A stretch of 64,000 nucleotides of DNA from Haloarcula amylolytica JCM 13557 (lineage in GTDB: Archaea > Halobacteriota > Halobacteria > Halobacteriales > Haloarculaceae). Positions 1 to 8,318 of the stretch are shown one piece after another. The stretch covers positions 13,597 through 77,596 of the forward strand of contig NZ_AOLW01000023.1 in the NCBI RefSeq assembly GCF_000336615.1. Direction: 5' to 3'. The notes below the pieces were generated by a model. It ran no database searches. It was not told the DNA's origin and saw only the letters and a program-made list of their open reading frames with translations. How positions within the stretch are numbered: the stretch's first letter is position 1; the number at the start of each line of letters is the position of its first letter. A program made the translations under genes and the position numbers.

Positions 1-11
1 AGCCCGCTCAG

Positions 12-30
12 AGATGTGTATAAGAGACAG
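12..30. other. Sequencing adapter: Tn5/Nextera mosaic end at contig edge
   Basis: Bases 12-30 read AGATGTGTATAAGAGACAG, identical to the 19-nt transposase mosaic end of tagmentation library adapters. Bases 1-11 have no genomic counterpart I can recognise and are probably damaged adapter too. Read through on either strand, the adapter gives the junk peptides MCIRDS (plus strand) and SYTHL (minus strand), both familiar adapter artefacts. Genomic sequence therefore begins at base 31. Confidence 0.97.
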
Positions 31-1498
31 CCGTCTCACCATCGAAGTGGGCGTTCAGTGCTTCGTAGGTCCGCTCGCGGTCTTCGGGGTGGATCAGTTC
101 GTCCCAGGTGTCTGCCGACGGCTCGAGTTCGTCGAGCGAGTAGCCGAGCATATCGGCCCAGCGCTCGTCGAAGGTGACCTCGTCCGTCTTGACGTTCCAG
201 TCCCAGACGCCGAGTTCGGCACCTTCAAGCGCGAGTTCGTGGCGTTCCGTGAGCGTTCTGAGCTCTTGCTGCCGGTCGAGTCTGGAAAGCGCCTCTTCGG
301 TGTTGGCAGCGAGAGTCCGCATCAGTGAGATCGATGCGTCCTCGAATGCATCGGCATCGGTCGATGCGGCGATCAGCACGCCGTGGTCGCCCAGTGGGAT
401 CAGAATCTCGCTGCTGATGTCGGTGTCGGGGTTGTAGCGGCCGGGGTTAGTGGAGACATCGTCGAAGACGCGCAGTTCGCCGGATTCGAACACCTCCCAG
501 ACGAGGCTGTCGCCCTCGCGAAACGTCGGGTGCTCGTCGATGATCGCCTGTGCCTGGTCGGTCACTGCAGTCGGTCTGAGAGCGTCGGCCGACTCGTCGG
601 CGAGAAAGACAGCGCTGAGCGGCAGCCCGAGCAGGTCGCGTGCGGTTTCGACGACCAGTTCGGCGACAGCCTCGCGTGACTCAGCGTGCATCAGCTTCCG
701 GGTCGTGTCGTGCAGCGCCTCGATACGCTGCTGTCGCTGCCGGCGCTCCGTTATCTCCCGAAACTGTGAGAAGATCGCGACGGTCTCCCCGTCTTCTCGG
801 ATGGTGCGGTTGTGCCACTCACAGACGATCTGCTCGCCGTCGCCGGTCTCGATATCGAGCACGGTATAGTAGCCACCGCTGGCTTCCTGTAGGGCCGTGA
901 TCGTCTCTTCGACCGCATCCAGCGCCGAGTCCGGAACGAGCGTCTCGAACTCCTTGCCGACGAGGTCCGCTTCCCCACGCCGGAGAATCTCCTCGCCTTT
1001 CTCGTTGACCTGAACCACCTCGAAGCTCTCGTCCCATTCGATGACGCCGAGCGGTGACTTATCGATAAACAGCGAGAGCCGCTTCCGGCTCGCATCCAGT
1101 GCCCGCTGTGACCGGTACTGCTCGACCGCGTTGGCGATGCGGTTGGCCAGAATCGTGTACTGGTCAGTGCCTTGCTGCTTCTGGAGGTAGTCCGTCACAC
1201 CGGCCGAAATCGCCTCGCTGGCCACTTCCTCGGAGCCTTTCCCGGTAAAGAGAATGAACGGGAGGTCTTCGTCGACGGCCCGGACGGATTCCAGAAACTC
1301 GATGCCGTCTTGGCCGGGCATATCGAAATCCGAGACGACGCAGTCGATGGGCTCCTCGCTGAGCCGGGTGAGCCCCTCGCTCGCCGATGTTGCCGAAATC
1401 ACGTCGAAGCGGTCGTCGGTACGGCTGAGAAACGCCGCCGTCATCGACGCGAACTCGGGGTCGTCCTCGACGTGTAGGACACGTACTGCATCGGCCAT
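31..1498 (-). CDS. Response regulator-PAS-GAF-PAS signalling protein (3' truncated by contig edge)
   Basis: At least 489 genomic residues. Residues 5-120 form a receiver domain with an acidic pocket (ED near residue 11), a phospho-acceptor Asp in SDFDMP and a conserved Lys in YLQKQ. A PAS domain follows at about 140-260 (IDKSPLGVIEWD, ending REITERR), a GAF domain at about 265-405, and a second PAS starts near 415 (GAELGVWDWN). Haloarchaeal relatives usually end in a histidine-kinase or bacterio-opsin-activator/HTH module, and that part is lost here. The last residues of the open frame come from the adapter. A TATA-like AAATACTTATT lies about 30 nt before the start. It lies after carB on the same strand but appears to have its own promoter. 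Confidence 0.9.
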
Positions 1499-1605
1499 GG
1501 AGAGTATATGAGCGTGTCCAACGAATAAGTATTTGTGCCGATCTGTTCGAGTGACAGGAATCGGTGCCGCCGCGGTGAGCGGTCTGCTTCCGCGGCTAGC
1601 CGGCG

Positions 1606-4600
1606 TTACTCAGCGCCCCACTCGCGCTGGGTCTTTGGCCGTTCGTCGATGGCCTGGACGGCGAGTGGCTGGTCGGCGGAGTTGATGGCTTCCAGCGCCG
1701 CTTCGGCGCTCTCGTGGGTCGAGAAGTACGTCACGGTCTCCTCGACGCAGGCTTCCAGCACGTCGCGGTCGCGGGAGAGGACGAGGTCGACCTCGCCGCT
1801 CTGGATGGCGTCGATGATAGCGTCGGTGTCCTCGTAGTCGTCGAAGTCCTGCACGTCGAAGTGCTCCTCGAAGCCGAGGATGGGCAGGTCGACGATGGCC
1901 GTCCCCTCAAGCGGGATTGCCTTGCCGACGGCCATCTGGGCCTTCTGGTAGGCCTTGCCGAAGGAGCCGGCGGTCCCCATGACCTCGCCGGTGGATTTCA
2001 TCTCCGGGCCGAGACGCGGGTCCGAACCCGGCAGGCGGTCGAAGGGCAGCACGACTTCCTTGACGGAGACCTGCTCGGGAATCTGCTCCTGCACGTCGAG
2101 TTCCGACAGCGTCGCGCCGGACATCACCTTGGCGGCGATCTTCGCGATCGGGACGCCGGCCGTCTTGGAGATGAACGGAACGGTACGGGACGAGCGCGGG
2201 TTCGCTTCGAGGACGAACACCTCGCCGTCGCGGACGGCCAGCTGGACGTTCAGCAGACCGACGGTGTCGAGCGCGTCGGCGATGTCCTCGACGACCTCGC
2301 GGATACGTGGCATCACGTCCTTGATTTCCTGTGACCGCGGCGGAATCATACAGGCGGAGTCGCCCGAATGGATACCCGCCGTCTCGACGTGTTCCATCAC
2401 GCCGCCGATGAGGACGTCGTCCTCGTCGGCCACGGCGTCGACGTCCAGTTCGACGGCGTCGGCGAGGAACTCGTCGACGAGGATCGGCTTGTCCGGGCTG
2501 ACGCGGACGGCTTCCTCGATGTACGTTTCGAGGTCGTCGTCGTTGTACACCACGTCCATCGCACGGCCGCCGAGCACGTAGCTCGGGCGCACGAGGACGG
2601 GGTAGCCGATGTCGTGGGCCAGGTCCAGGGCTTCCTCCTTGGAGGTCGCGGAGCCGCCTTCGGCCTGTGAGATGCCGAGTTCGTCCATCAGCTTGTTGAA
2701 CCGGTCACGGTCCTCCGCGAGGTCCATCGCGTCGACGGAGGTTCCCATGATCTCGCAGTCGAGGTCGCGGCGCTGGAGTTCCTGTTCGAGCGGGTGACCG
2801 ATGTCGACGGAGGTCTGGCCGCCGAACTGGACCATCACGCCGTCGGCTTCGGTCGCCTCGATCACGTCGGCGACTTCCTCGGCGGTGACCGGCTCGAAGA
2901 ACAGCCCGTCGGAGGTGTCGTAGTCCGTCGACACCGTCTCGGGGTTGTTGTTGACGACGTGGGCGTCGATGCCCAGGTCCTCCAGTGCGCGGACCGCGTG
3001 GACCGAGCAGTAGTCGAACTCAACGCCTTGCCCGATACGGATGGGGCCGCCACCGACGACCACGACGCTCTCTAAGTCGGGGTCGATCTGGAGTTCGTCG
3101 CGGTCGATACCCGACAGCGGGTCCCGCGTCGAGTAGTAGTACGGCGTCGTCGCCTCGAACTCACCGGCACAGGTGTCGACGAGCTTGAAGTCGCGGTCGG
3201 TCGTCTCCGTCTCGACGGTGTCGACCGTGACACCGGAACCGTCCGTGGCTGCCTCGACTTCCGGTTCGTCGCCGCCGTCCTCGTCAAGGTCCGCCGGGAG
3301 CCAGGAGACGTGCGTGTCGTTGAACTCACCGCCGGCCAGCGCGGTGATCTCCTGGTCGGTGAAGCCGGCCTGTGCGGCGGTCTCGTAGTCGCCCTCGCGG
3401 GCGGCGTCGGCGGCGTCGGCGACCTCTTTGAACCGCTCGACGTACCACTCCTTGATGTCGGTGATATCGACGACTTCCTCGACGGTGTAGCCGCGGCAGA
3501 ACGCCTCGAACATCGCGTAGGGGCGGTCCGGCGTCGGCTTTTCGAGGTACTCCGTTTCGAGTTCCGCGTCGTCGATTTCGTCGAAGTCGGCAGCCGGGTT
3601 GTACTCCGAGGAGCGAAGCGCCTTCAACAGGCTCTCGGGGAAGGTCCGGCCGATAGACATCGCCTCGCCGGTGGATTTCATCGCCGTCGAGAGTTCGAAC
3701 TCCGTGTCGCGGAACTTGTCGATGGGCCAGCGTGGGACCTTCGTCACGACGTAGTCGATAGCCGGCTCGAAGGCGGCGGTCGTCTCGCCGGTAATCTCGT
3801 TGTCGATCTCGTGGAGACGCTTGCCGAGCGCGACCTTCGCCGTGACACGGGCAATCGGATAGCCGGTCGCCTTCGAGGCCAGCGCCGAGGAGCGGGAGAC
3901 GCGCGGGTTCACCTCGACGACGCGGTACTCGCCGCCGGGCGTGCCGTCGTCGTGCCAGGCGAACTGGATGTTACAGCCGCCCTGGATGCCCAGATCGCGA
4001 ATGACTTTCAGCGCGGAGTCGCGCATCTCCTGGTGGCCCTCGTCAGGGATGACCTGCGAGGGGGTGACGACGGTCGACTCCCCGGTGTGGATGCCCATCG
4101 GGTCGATGTTCTCCATGTTGCAGATGATGATACAGGAGTCGTCGGCATCGCGCATCACCTCGTATTCGAGTTCGACCCAGCCGGAGATGGACTCGGTGAT
4201 GAGGACCTCGTTGTTGCGCGAGAGGCGCAGGCCCTTGCGAACGCGTTCGATGAGTTCGTCCATCTCGTCGACGACACCGGAGCCGGAACCGCCCAGCGTG
4301 TACGTCGTGCGTGCGATGACGGGGAGCCCGCCGACCTCGTCGACAGCTGTTTCGACGCGGTCTACGAGCGATTCCTCATCCAGGTCGGTGACCGACTCGC
4401 CCTCGTCGAGCGTGATGGTCGTCGAGCGCGGCACCGGTTCACCGATGTCCTCCATCCGCTGTTTGAACAGGTCGCGGTCCTCCGTCGCGTAGATGGTGTC
4501 CAGCGGCGTCCCCATCACGTCCACGTCGTACTCGTCGAGGACGCCCTCCTCGGCGAGTTCGGCCGTGACGTTCAGGCCGGTCTGGCCGCCAAGGCCGGCG

Positions 4601-4857
4601 ATGACGCCGTCGGGGTCTTCTTTCCGGATAATCTCAGAGATGGCTTCGGTGTTGATGGGTTCGAGGTACACCTTGTCGGCCATCTCCGGGTCAGTCATAA
4701 TCGTCGCCGGGTTCGAGTTCACGAGCACGACGCGGGCACCCTCTTCCTGGAGGGCGCGACACGCCTGTGCGCCGGAGTAGTCGAACTCGGCCGCCTGTCC
4801 GATCTTGATCGGGCCACTGCCGATGAGCAGGATTGTACGGTCCTCGTCCGCTGTCAT
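1606..4857 (-). CDS. carB: Carbamoyl-phosphate synthase large subunit
   Basis: 1083 residues, close to the usual 1070. It makes carbamoyl phosphate from bicarbonate, ATP and ammonia channelled from the CarA glutaminase, for arginine and pyrimidine synthesis in the cytoplasm. The internal duplication is clear: LLIGSGPIKIGQAAEFDYSG near the start and VVVGGGPIRIGQGVEFDYCS near residue 590, each followed by an ATP-grasp domain (NPRVSRSSALASKATGYP in the first, NPRSSRTVPFISKTAGVP in the second). The last 130 residues match the MGS-like allosteric domain. An acidic, Thr-rich linker at about residues 505-560 separates the halves and looks like a haloarchaeal insertion. No carA is in this window. Upstream is a TATA-like GGGCTTATTACG. 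Confidence 0.98.
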   Translation of the reverse strand: MTADEDRTILLIGSGPIKIGQAAEFDYSGAQACRALQEEGARVVLVNSNPATIMTDPEMADKVYLEPINTEAISEIIRKEDPDGVIAGLGGQTGLNVTAELAEEGVLDEYDVDVMGTPLDTIYATEDRDLFKQRMEDIGEPVPRSTTITLDEGESVTDLDEESLVDRVETAVDEVGGLPVIARTTYTLGGSGSGVVDEMDELIERVRKGLRLSRNNEVLITESISGWVELEYEVMRDADDSCIIICNMENIDPMGIHTGESTVVTPSQVIPDEGHQEMRDSALKVIRDLGIQGGCNIQFAWHDDGTPGGEYRVVEVNPRVSRSSALASKATGYPIARVTAKVALGKRLHEIDNEITGETTAAFEPAIDYVVTKVPRWPIDKFRDTEFELSTAMKSTGEAMSIGRTFPESLLKALRSSEYNPAADFDEIDDAELETEYLEKPTPDRPYAMFEAFCRGYTVEEVVDITDIKEWYVERFKEVADAADAAREGDYETAAQAGFTDQEITALAGGEFNDTHVSWLPADLDEDGGDEPEVEAATDGSGVTVDTVETETTDRDFKLVDTCAGEFEATTPYYYSTRDPLSGIDRDELQIDPDLESVVVVGGGPIRIGQGVEFDYCSVHAVRALEDLGIDAHVVNNNPETVSTDYDTSDGLFFEPVTAEEVADVIEATEADGVMVQFGGQTSVDIGHPLEQELQRRDLDCEIMGTSVDAMDLAEDRDRFNKLMDELGISQAEGGSATSKEEALDLAHDIGYPVLVRPSYVLGGRAMDVVYNDDDLETYIEEAVRVSPDKPILVDEFLADAVELDVDAVADEDDVLIGGVMEHVETAGIHSGDSACMIPPRSQEIKDVMPRIREVVEDIADALDTVGLLNVQLAVRDGEVFVLEANPRSSRTVPFISKTAGVPIAKIAAKVMSGATLSELDVQEQIPEQVSVKEVVLPFDRLPGSDPRLGPEMKSTGEVMGTAGSFGKAYQKAQMAVGKAIPLEGTAIVDLPILGFEEHFDVQDFDDYEDTDAIIDAIQSGEVDLVLSRDRDVLEACVEETVTYFSTHESAEAALEAINSADQPLAVQAIDERPKTQREWGAE

Positions 4858-5013
4858 TGTACGAGCGGAGTCTATACATCGTAATAAGCCCGGCGAAACA
4901 ATGCGAAGCTCGAAGCCTAATTTCGAATATCGTAACGTATGTGTGTCACACGATTGGCTGTCTCACAGCGGAGCCACAAGTTAGAATTCCGACGGCAGCG
5001 GTGCTGAGAGCCG

Positions 5014-5244
5014 TCAGTTGTCGCGGTCGGGAACGCGATACCGGTAGGGCTGGCCCTGAATGACCTCGACCTCGCCGGACTGCGCACGGCGACCCAGGAC
5101 TGTCGCGACACGGTGGGCGCTCCCGAACGCCTCGTCGTGTTCTTCGAGGAGGTCACATATCTCGCGGGCCGTCAGCGTGCCGTCGGCGTCGGCTTCTTCG
5201 AGCACTGTCAGGATGCGCTCGAACTCTCCCTCACGTATAGCCAT
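5014..5244 (-). CDS. Small winged-helix-like hypothetical protein
   Basis: 76 residues with the layout of a compact winged helix. The segments FERILTVLEEA, TAREICDLLEEHDE and AHRVATVLGRRAQ predict three helices, and EVEVIQGQPYRYRVPD would be the wing. It has no effector domain and no cysteines. It lies upstream of carB on the same strand but 156 bp away, and carB has its own TATA-like box, so an operon is doubtful. It could be a small DNA-binding protein or a replication/repair accessory. I do not recognise a named family. Confidence 0.7.
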   Translation of the reverse strand: MAIREGEFERILTVLEEADADGTLTAREICDLLEEHDEAFGSAHRVATVLGRRAQSGEVEVIQGQPYRYRVPDRDN

Positions 5245-5331
5245 ACACAGTTACAACACCGCAACCATCATATAACACCGTCAGACAACAGTCAGACGGC
5301 TGATTTCGGGAAATCGACCGACAGCGGCGTG

Positions 5332-6093
5332 TCACTGGCTGTCGGACAGTTCGAGGTCGCTGTCTGTCGCGTTCCCCCAGCGCTTTCGGACCCACGTCGG
5401 TCGGGAGACGGTTGTCTCGCCGACTGCAGAGTACCGGATTTCGTAGCTCACCAGGGAGTTCCTGGAGCGGTCCCAGTACGATACCGTCAGCGACTGGACG
5501 AGCCCGTCCGGCCGCACAATCGCCTGCACGCTGTAATTGTCGGCTGGTTCGAACGCCGCCGGTGGGTCCGTGGCCGTGAGTATCACGGGGCAGGTGTCGC
5601 AGTTGTCCCTCGGGCGCTCGGCGCTGACGTTCGTTGCGAGGTAGGCTTCGATGAGTCGCGCAGGGTCGGGGTCGAGTACCCCGCTGACCGGGGTTGGCCG
5701 CCTCGCTGCGGTCCAGGCTCCCTGTGCTCGCTTGTCGTAGACGTAGCGTCGGTTCCCGTTGGTGTACACCCGCCTGGTGTAGTTCTGGTCGACGATTTCG
5801 GTCCGAAACTGGTAGTGATACCTGTCGTCGACGACGAGCGAGACGATCTGCGTGCCCCATTCCAGCGACAGCCGCATCCCCAGCACGTACGAGCGGGTCC
5901 GCGTCGCGCGCCGGTGGGCCGCCGCGAGTCGCCTGGCGTCGACGGCGTCCTCGGTCAGGGCGGGTTCGACCCGGCCGTCCTGAGACTGCTCGGGGACCGG
6001 AACTGGCGTCACCGTCTGTCGCTCCGCCCCGCCGAAAGCTCCACAGCCCGCAAAAAGCAAGAGCACGAGCAGGATCACCACACGACCCGCCAT
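5332..6093 (-). CDS. Secreted lipoprotein of unknown function
   Basis: 253 residues. The N-terminus is a short lipoprotein signal with a hydrophobic stretch and lipobox LFAGC, giving lipidation at Cys17. It has no twin arginines, so Sec export is likely. The mature part starts with a Thr/Pro/Glu-rich linker and then a domain with beta-strand character (RTRSYVLGMRLSLEWG, YHYQFRTEIVDQ, RRVYTNGNRRYVYDK), plus a CDTC pair near residue 165. The architecture resembles haloarchaeal outer lipoproteins with an LolA/LppX-like fold, but I cannot assign it. A TATA-like GAGTACTTAG lies about 30 nt before the start. Confidence 0.75.
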   Translation of the reverse strand: MAGRVVILLVLLLFAGCGAFGGAERQTVTPVPVPEQSQDGRVEPALTEDAVDARRLAAAHRRATRTRSYVLGMRLSLEWGTQIVSLVVDDRYHYQFRTEIVDQNYTRRVYTNGNRRYVYDKRAQGAWTAARRPTPVSGVLDPDPARLIEAYLATNVSAERPRDNCDTCPVILTATDPPAAFEPADNYSVQAIVRPDGLVQSLTVSYWDRSRNSLVSYEIRYSAVGETTVSRPTWVRKRWGNATDSDLELSDSQ

Positions 6094-6142
6094 GCATGGG
6101 TGTGCGAGCCAGACCCACTAAGTACTCAGGTCGCAGTCGGCC

Positions 6143-6676
6143 TCAGATTGCGGTGTCCGACCGGCCGTCGAAGTTCCGCTCGTCCCGGTACTGCTCGACG
6201 AACGCGTCGACGTCGAACTGAAGCATCTGCTCCTCGAACTCCGCCATCACGTCGTCGTCCTCGGCGTGGCTGATAGCGTGTTCCATCAGTTCCACGAGCA
6301 GTTCGACGACGATTTCGTGGAGGCGGCGGGAGTCGAAGTCGCTCACCCACGCCAGCGAGAAGCCGACCGACCCGTCCTCGCTGGTGTCGGCGGCGACGAC
6401 TTTCTCCGGGAACTCCTCCATCACGACACCCATCAGGTGAACGGTGGTGAACTCGTCGTAGTCGTCGTTGGTCTCGATGGTCGCGTGTAGCACCTCGGTG
6501 AGAAACTCCGGAACGAAGCGTGCCAGCGGGTGTGGGTCCAGCACAACGGCGTGTGTCTTCCCGCAGTCACACGCGAACTCCCGCATGCCCAGATGGAGGT
6601 CATGCGTGTCGACGCGTTCGCCACAGGCCAGTTCGAGTTCGGACTCGCGCCCGCCGGGCACGCGCGGTTCAGCCAT
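6143..6676 (-). CDS. Conserved haloarchaeal protein (DUF5815-like)
   Basis: 177 residues, soluble and acidic. An N-terminal ACDCGKTHAVVLDPHPLARF segment has a CxC pair and nearby His residues that could hold a metal. The rest is helical (LHEIVVELLVELMEHAISHA) and ends in EQYRDERNFDGRSDTAI. From memory this matches the haloarchaeal family DUF5815, which has no known function. A TATA-like CTTTAACC sits about 28 nt before the start, consistent with a leaderless transcript. Confidence 0.75.
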   Translation of the reverse strand: MAEPRVPGGRESELELACGERVDTHDLHLGMREFACDCGKTHAVVLDPHPLARFVPEFLTEVLHATIETNDDYDEFTTVHLMGVVMEEFPEKVVAADTSEDGSVGFSLAWVSDFDSRRLHEIVVELLVELMEHAISHAEDDDVMAEFEEQMLQFDVDAFVEQYRDERNFDGRSDTAI

Positions 6677-6730
6677 TATCCGTAATTGGTCGCTCCCGTG
6701 GTTAAAGGCCGCGATACGAACCGCAGCGGC

Positions 6731-7510
6731 CTAGAGCCCGCCGACGGACTCCGTCTCGTGGGCGACATCGTGGTCAGACTCAGTCGCTTGGAGATATGCG
6801 ACAGTCGTCACAGCAATCGAGAACACGCCGACGACACTGGAGAGAACCGTCGATACCGTCGTCAGGACCATCGGTGGTAGCGATATCGGGAGGAGGCTGA
6901 AAGCCCCCCCAAGAACGAATCCGAGCACCGCGAGCACAACGGCAAGGACAAACGCGGCGAGGAGGTTGTCGGTGACGATACTGACACTGTTGCTGATTGA
7001 TTCGATAATTCCGCTGTCGTTCAGCGCAATCTCCTGTCGGACAAAGAAAAACAGGAGTGCAAACACCAGTCCGGGGATAATAAGCAGAACAAGGCCGACG
7101 CCCACTGCGATAGTAGTGAGAATGCCGGCTGCGATCGCGATCCCAACAGTTTTGCCCAGTCGCCGGCCCACGTTGTCGGGAATCGGTTCACGGTCATCGC
7201 TGGCAAAGGCACGAATCGCGACGATGTTCAGCGCTTCGTTGACCACAAACAGCACGAGCGCGCCGACGGCAGCAACTGCAAGCGGGAGGTCGAGTGCCAG
7301 TGGCGTCCCGCCAGCCATTGCCGCCTGATTGACCTGTGCATCGCTCGGCAATTGCCCCAGGAACAGTTCTGTGAACGCCTGTGAAAGCGACGCCCAGACG
7401 ACAGAGCTGAGCAATCCATAGACGATGAATACGCCGGCAAACACCGCCCCGCGCTCACTGAGTAGTTCGTCGATACCGTCTTGGAAGGCACGGCCGATTT
7501 GGAGGGCCAT
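6731..7510 (-). CDS. Multi-pass membrane protein (DUF7847-like)
   Basis: 259 residues with about six membrane spans: VFAGVFIVYGLLSSVVWAS, LAVAAVGALVLFVVNEALN, a Gly/Ile-rich span after GRRLGKTVGIAI, LVLLIIPGLVFALLFFFVRQ, LAAFVLAVVLAVLGFVLGG and a last span near the C-terminus. The motif PGLVFALLFFFVRQEIALN resembles haloarchaeal proteins related to the membrane domain of glycerophosphodiester phosphodiesterases. The open frame extends 9 nt upstream through GTG codons. I chose the ATG giving MALQIGRAF because a TATA-like TTTTATATT lies about 25 nt upstream. Function unknown. Confidence 0.8.
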   Translation of the reverse strand: MALQIGRAFQDGIDELLSERGAVFAGVFIVYGLLSSVVWASLSQAFTELFLGQLPSDAQVNQAAMAGGTPLALDLPLAVAAVGALVLFVVNEALNIVAIRAFASDDREPIPDNVGRRLGKTVGIAIAAGILTTIAVGVGLVLLIIPGLVFALLFFFVRQEIALNDSGIIESISNSVSIVTDNLLAAFVLAVVLAVLGFVLGGAFSLLPISLPPMVLTTVSTVLSSVVGVFSIAVTTVAYLQATESDHDVAHETESVGGL

Positions 7511-7576
7511 ACACACCACCCATAACCGGGAAAATATAAAACTACTCGACTTGTTGTCAGCCGGAGATGTCCGCGC

Positions 7577-7993
7577 CTACGGCCAGTCGTCGCGCTCCTC
7601 GTCCGCGTCGGTTGTCGCGTCCGGCGTCTCCGGTTCGCCGAGGTCCCAGTCGGCCGCCTCCGCGGCCTGCGTGACGGGGAGGTACTCCCAGCCCGCCGTC
7701 TCGGCGAGGTCGGCGTCCTCATCGGTTCCGCCGACGAAGACGTGCCGGTCGGTGTCGAACTGCTCTTTGACGTTTTCGAGGCTCTCCTCGCGGCCGCGCG
7801 GCCCCGAGAAGAAGTCCTGTCTGATCCGGTGTTTCCGGGTGAAGTTGGTCACGACGTAGGTGGGCTGTTCGGAGATGACGCCGACGTACTCGGACCACTG
7901 GCGCGCGTCGTTGAACACGCTGTCGGGGTAGGCCAGTTGCTTGAGGGCGTCGAGGTCGAACGCGAGTGTCATATCGCCGCTGCCGCCATCCAT
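7577..7993 (-). CDS. Conserved haloarchaeal protein (DUF7124-like)
   Basis: 138 residues. The core (MTLAFDLDALKQLAYPD, EYVGVISEQPTYVVTNFTRK, FFSGPRGREESLENVKEQF, HVFVGGTDEDADLAETAGWE) alternates strands and helices in a Rossmann/HAD-like way, but no catalytic motif is obvious. The C-terminal 30 residues are acidic and disordered. An in-frame ATG at 7972 (MTLAF) is an alternative start. From memory it matches a halobacterial domain of unknown function, DUF7124. Its role is unknown. Confidence 0.75.
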   Translation of the reverse strand: MDGGSGDMTLAFDLDALKQLAYPDSVFNDARQWSEYVGVISEQPTYVVTNFTRKHRIRQDFFSGPRGREESLENVKEQFDTDRHVFVGGTDEDADLAETAGWEYLPVTQAAEAADWDLGEPETPDATTDADEERDDWP

Positions 7994-8045
7994 ACGCGAC
8001 TCTCCGCCTTAGGGCGAAAAAAGAGCGTCGTTCTCCTGCTGGCAG

Positions 8046-8270
8046 TTACTCGCGGTGCTGGTCCGCCTGTGCGAGGCGGTTGGCCTCTTCCTGCACTGCG
8101 GCCATCTCGCTAGTGGCCTGACGGTCGCTCTGGCCGTGACTGTAATTGACCGACGCATCGAGCAGCGAGCCGGCGAAGCTGGCGTTGTCATCGGCTGCCG
8201 TGTCTGCCCCACCCGACTGGCCGTCACGACGGGTGAGCCGGGCAACGATGCTGGAGAGGGCGTCACGCAT
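8046..8270 (-). CDS. Small acidic hypothetical protein
   Basis: 74 residues: a basic, helix-like N-terminus (MRDALSSIVARLTRRDGQ), then a polar segment and a charged C-terminal helix (SEMAAVQEEANRLAQADQ). A GTG 9 nt upstream could extend it. Codon use looks haloarchaeal, with third-position G/C. It is flanked by genes on the same strand, 48 bp from the next one downstream of the oxidoreductase. No family is recognised. Confidence 0.55.
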   Translation of the reverse strand: MRDALSSIVARLTRRDGQSGGADTAADDNASFAGSLLDASVNYSHGQSDRQATSEMAAVQEEANRLAQADQHRE

Positions 8271-8318
8271 ACGCGTCACTACGTCCGCAGCGCTGAAAAA
8301 GATCGGTGTCGGCGGGCC

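Noticed and set aside
14-328. Plus-strand frame beginning MCIRDS
   Set aside because: The start comes from the sequencing adapter and the rest is antisense to the REC-PAS-GAF gene.
3310-4884. 524-codon plus-strand frame
   Set aside because: Antisense shadow of carB. Long opposite-strand frames are normal in GC-rich haloarchaeal genes; composition (Val/Arg/Asp-rich, no domain) is that of a shadow.
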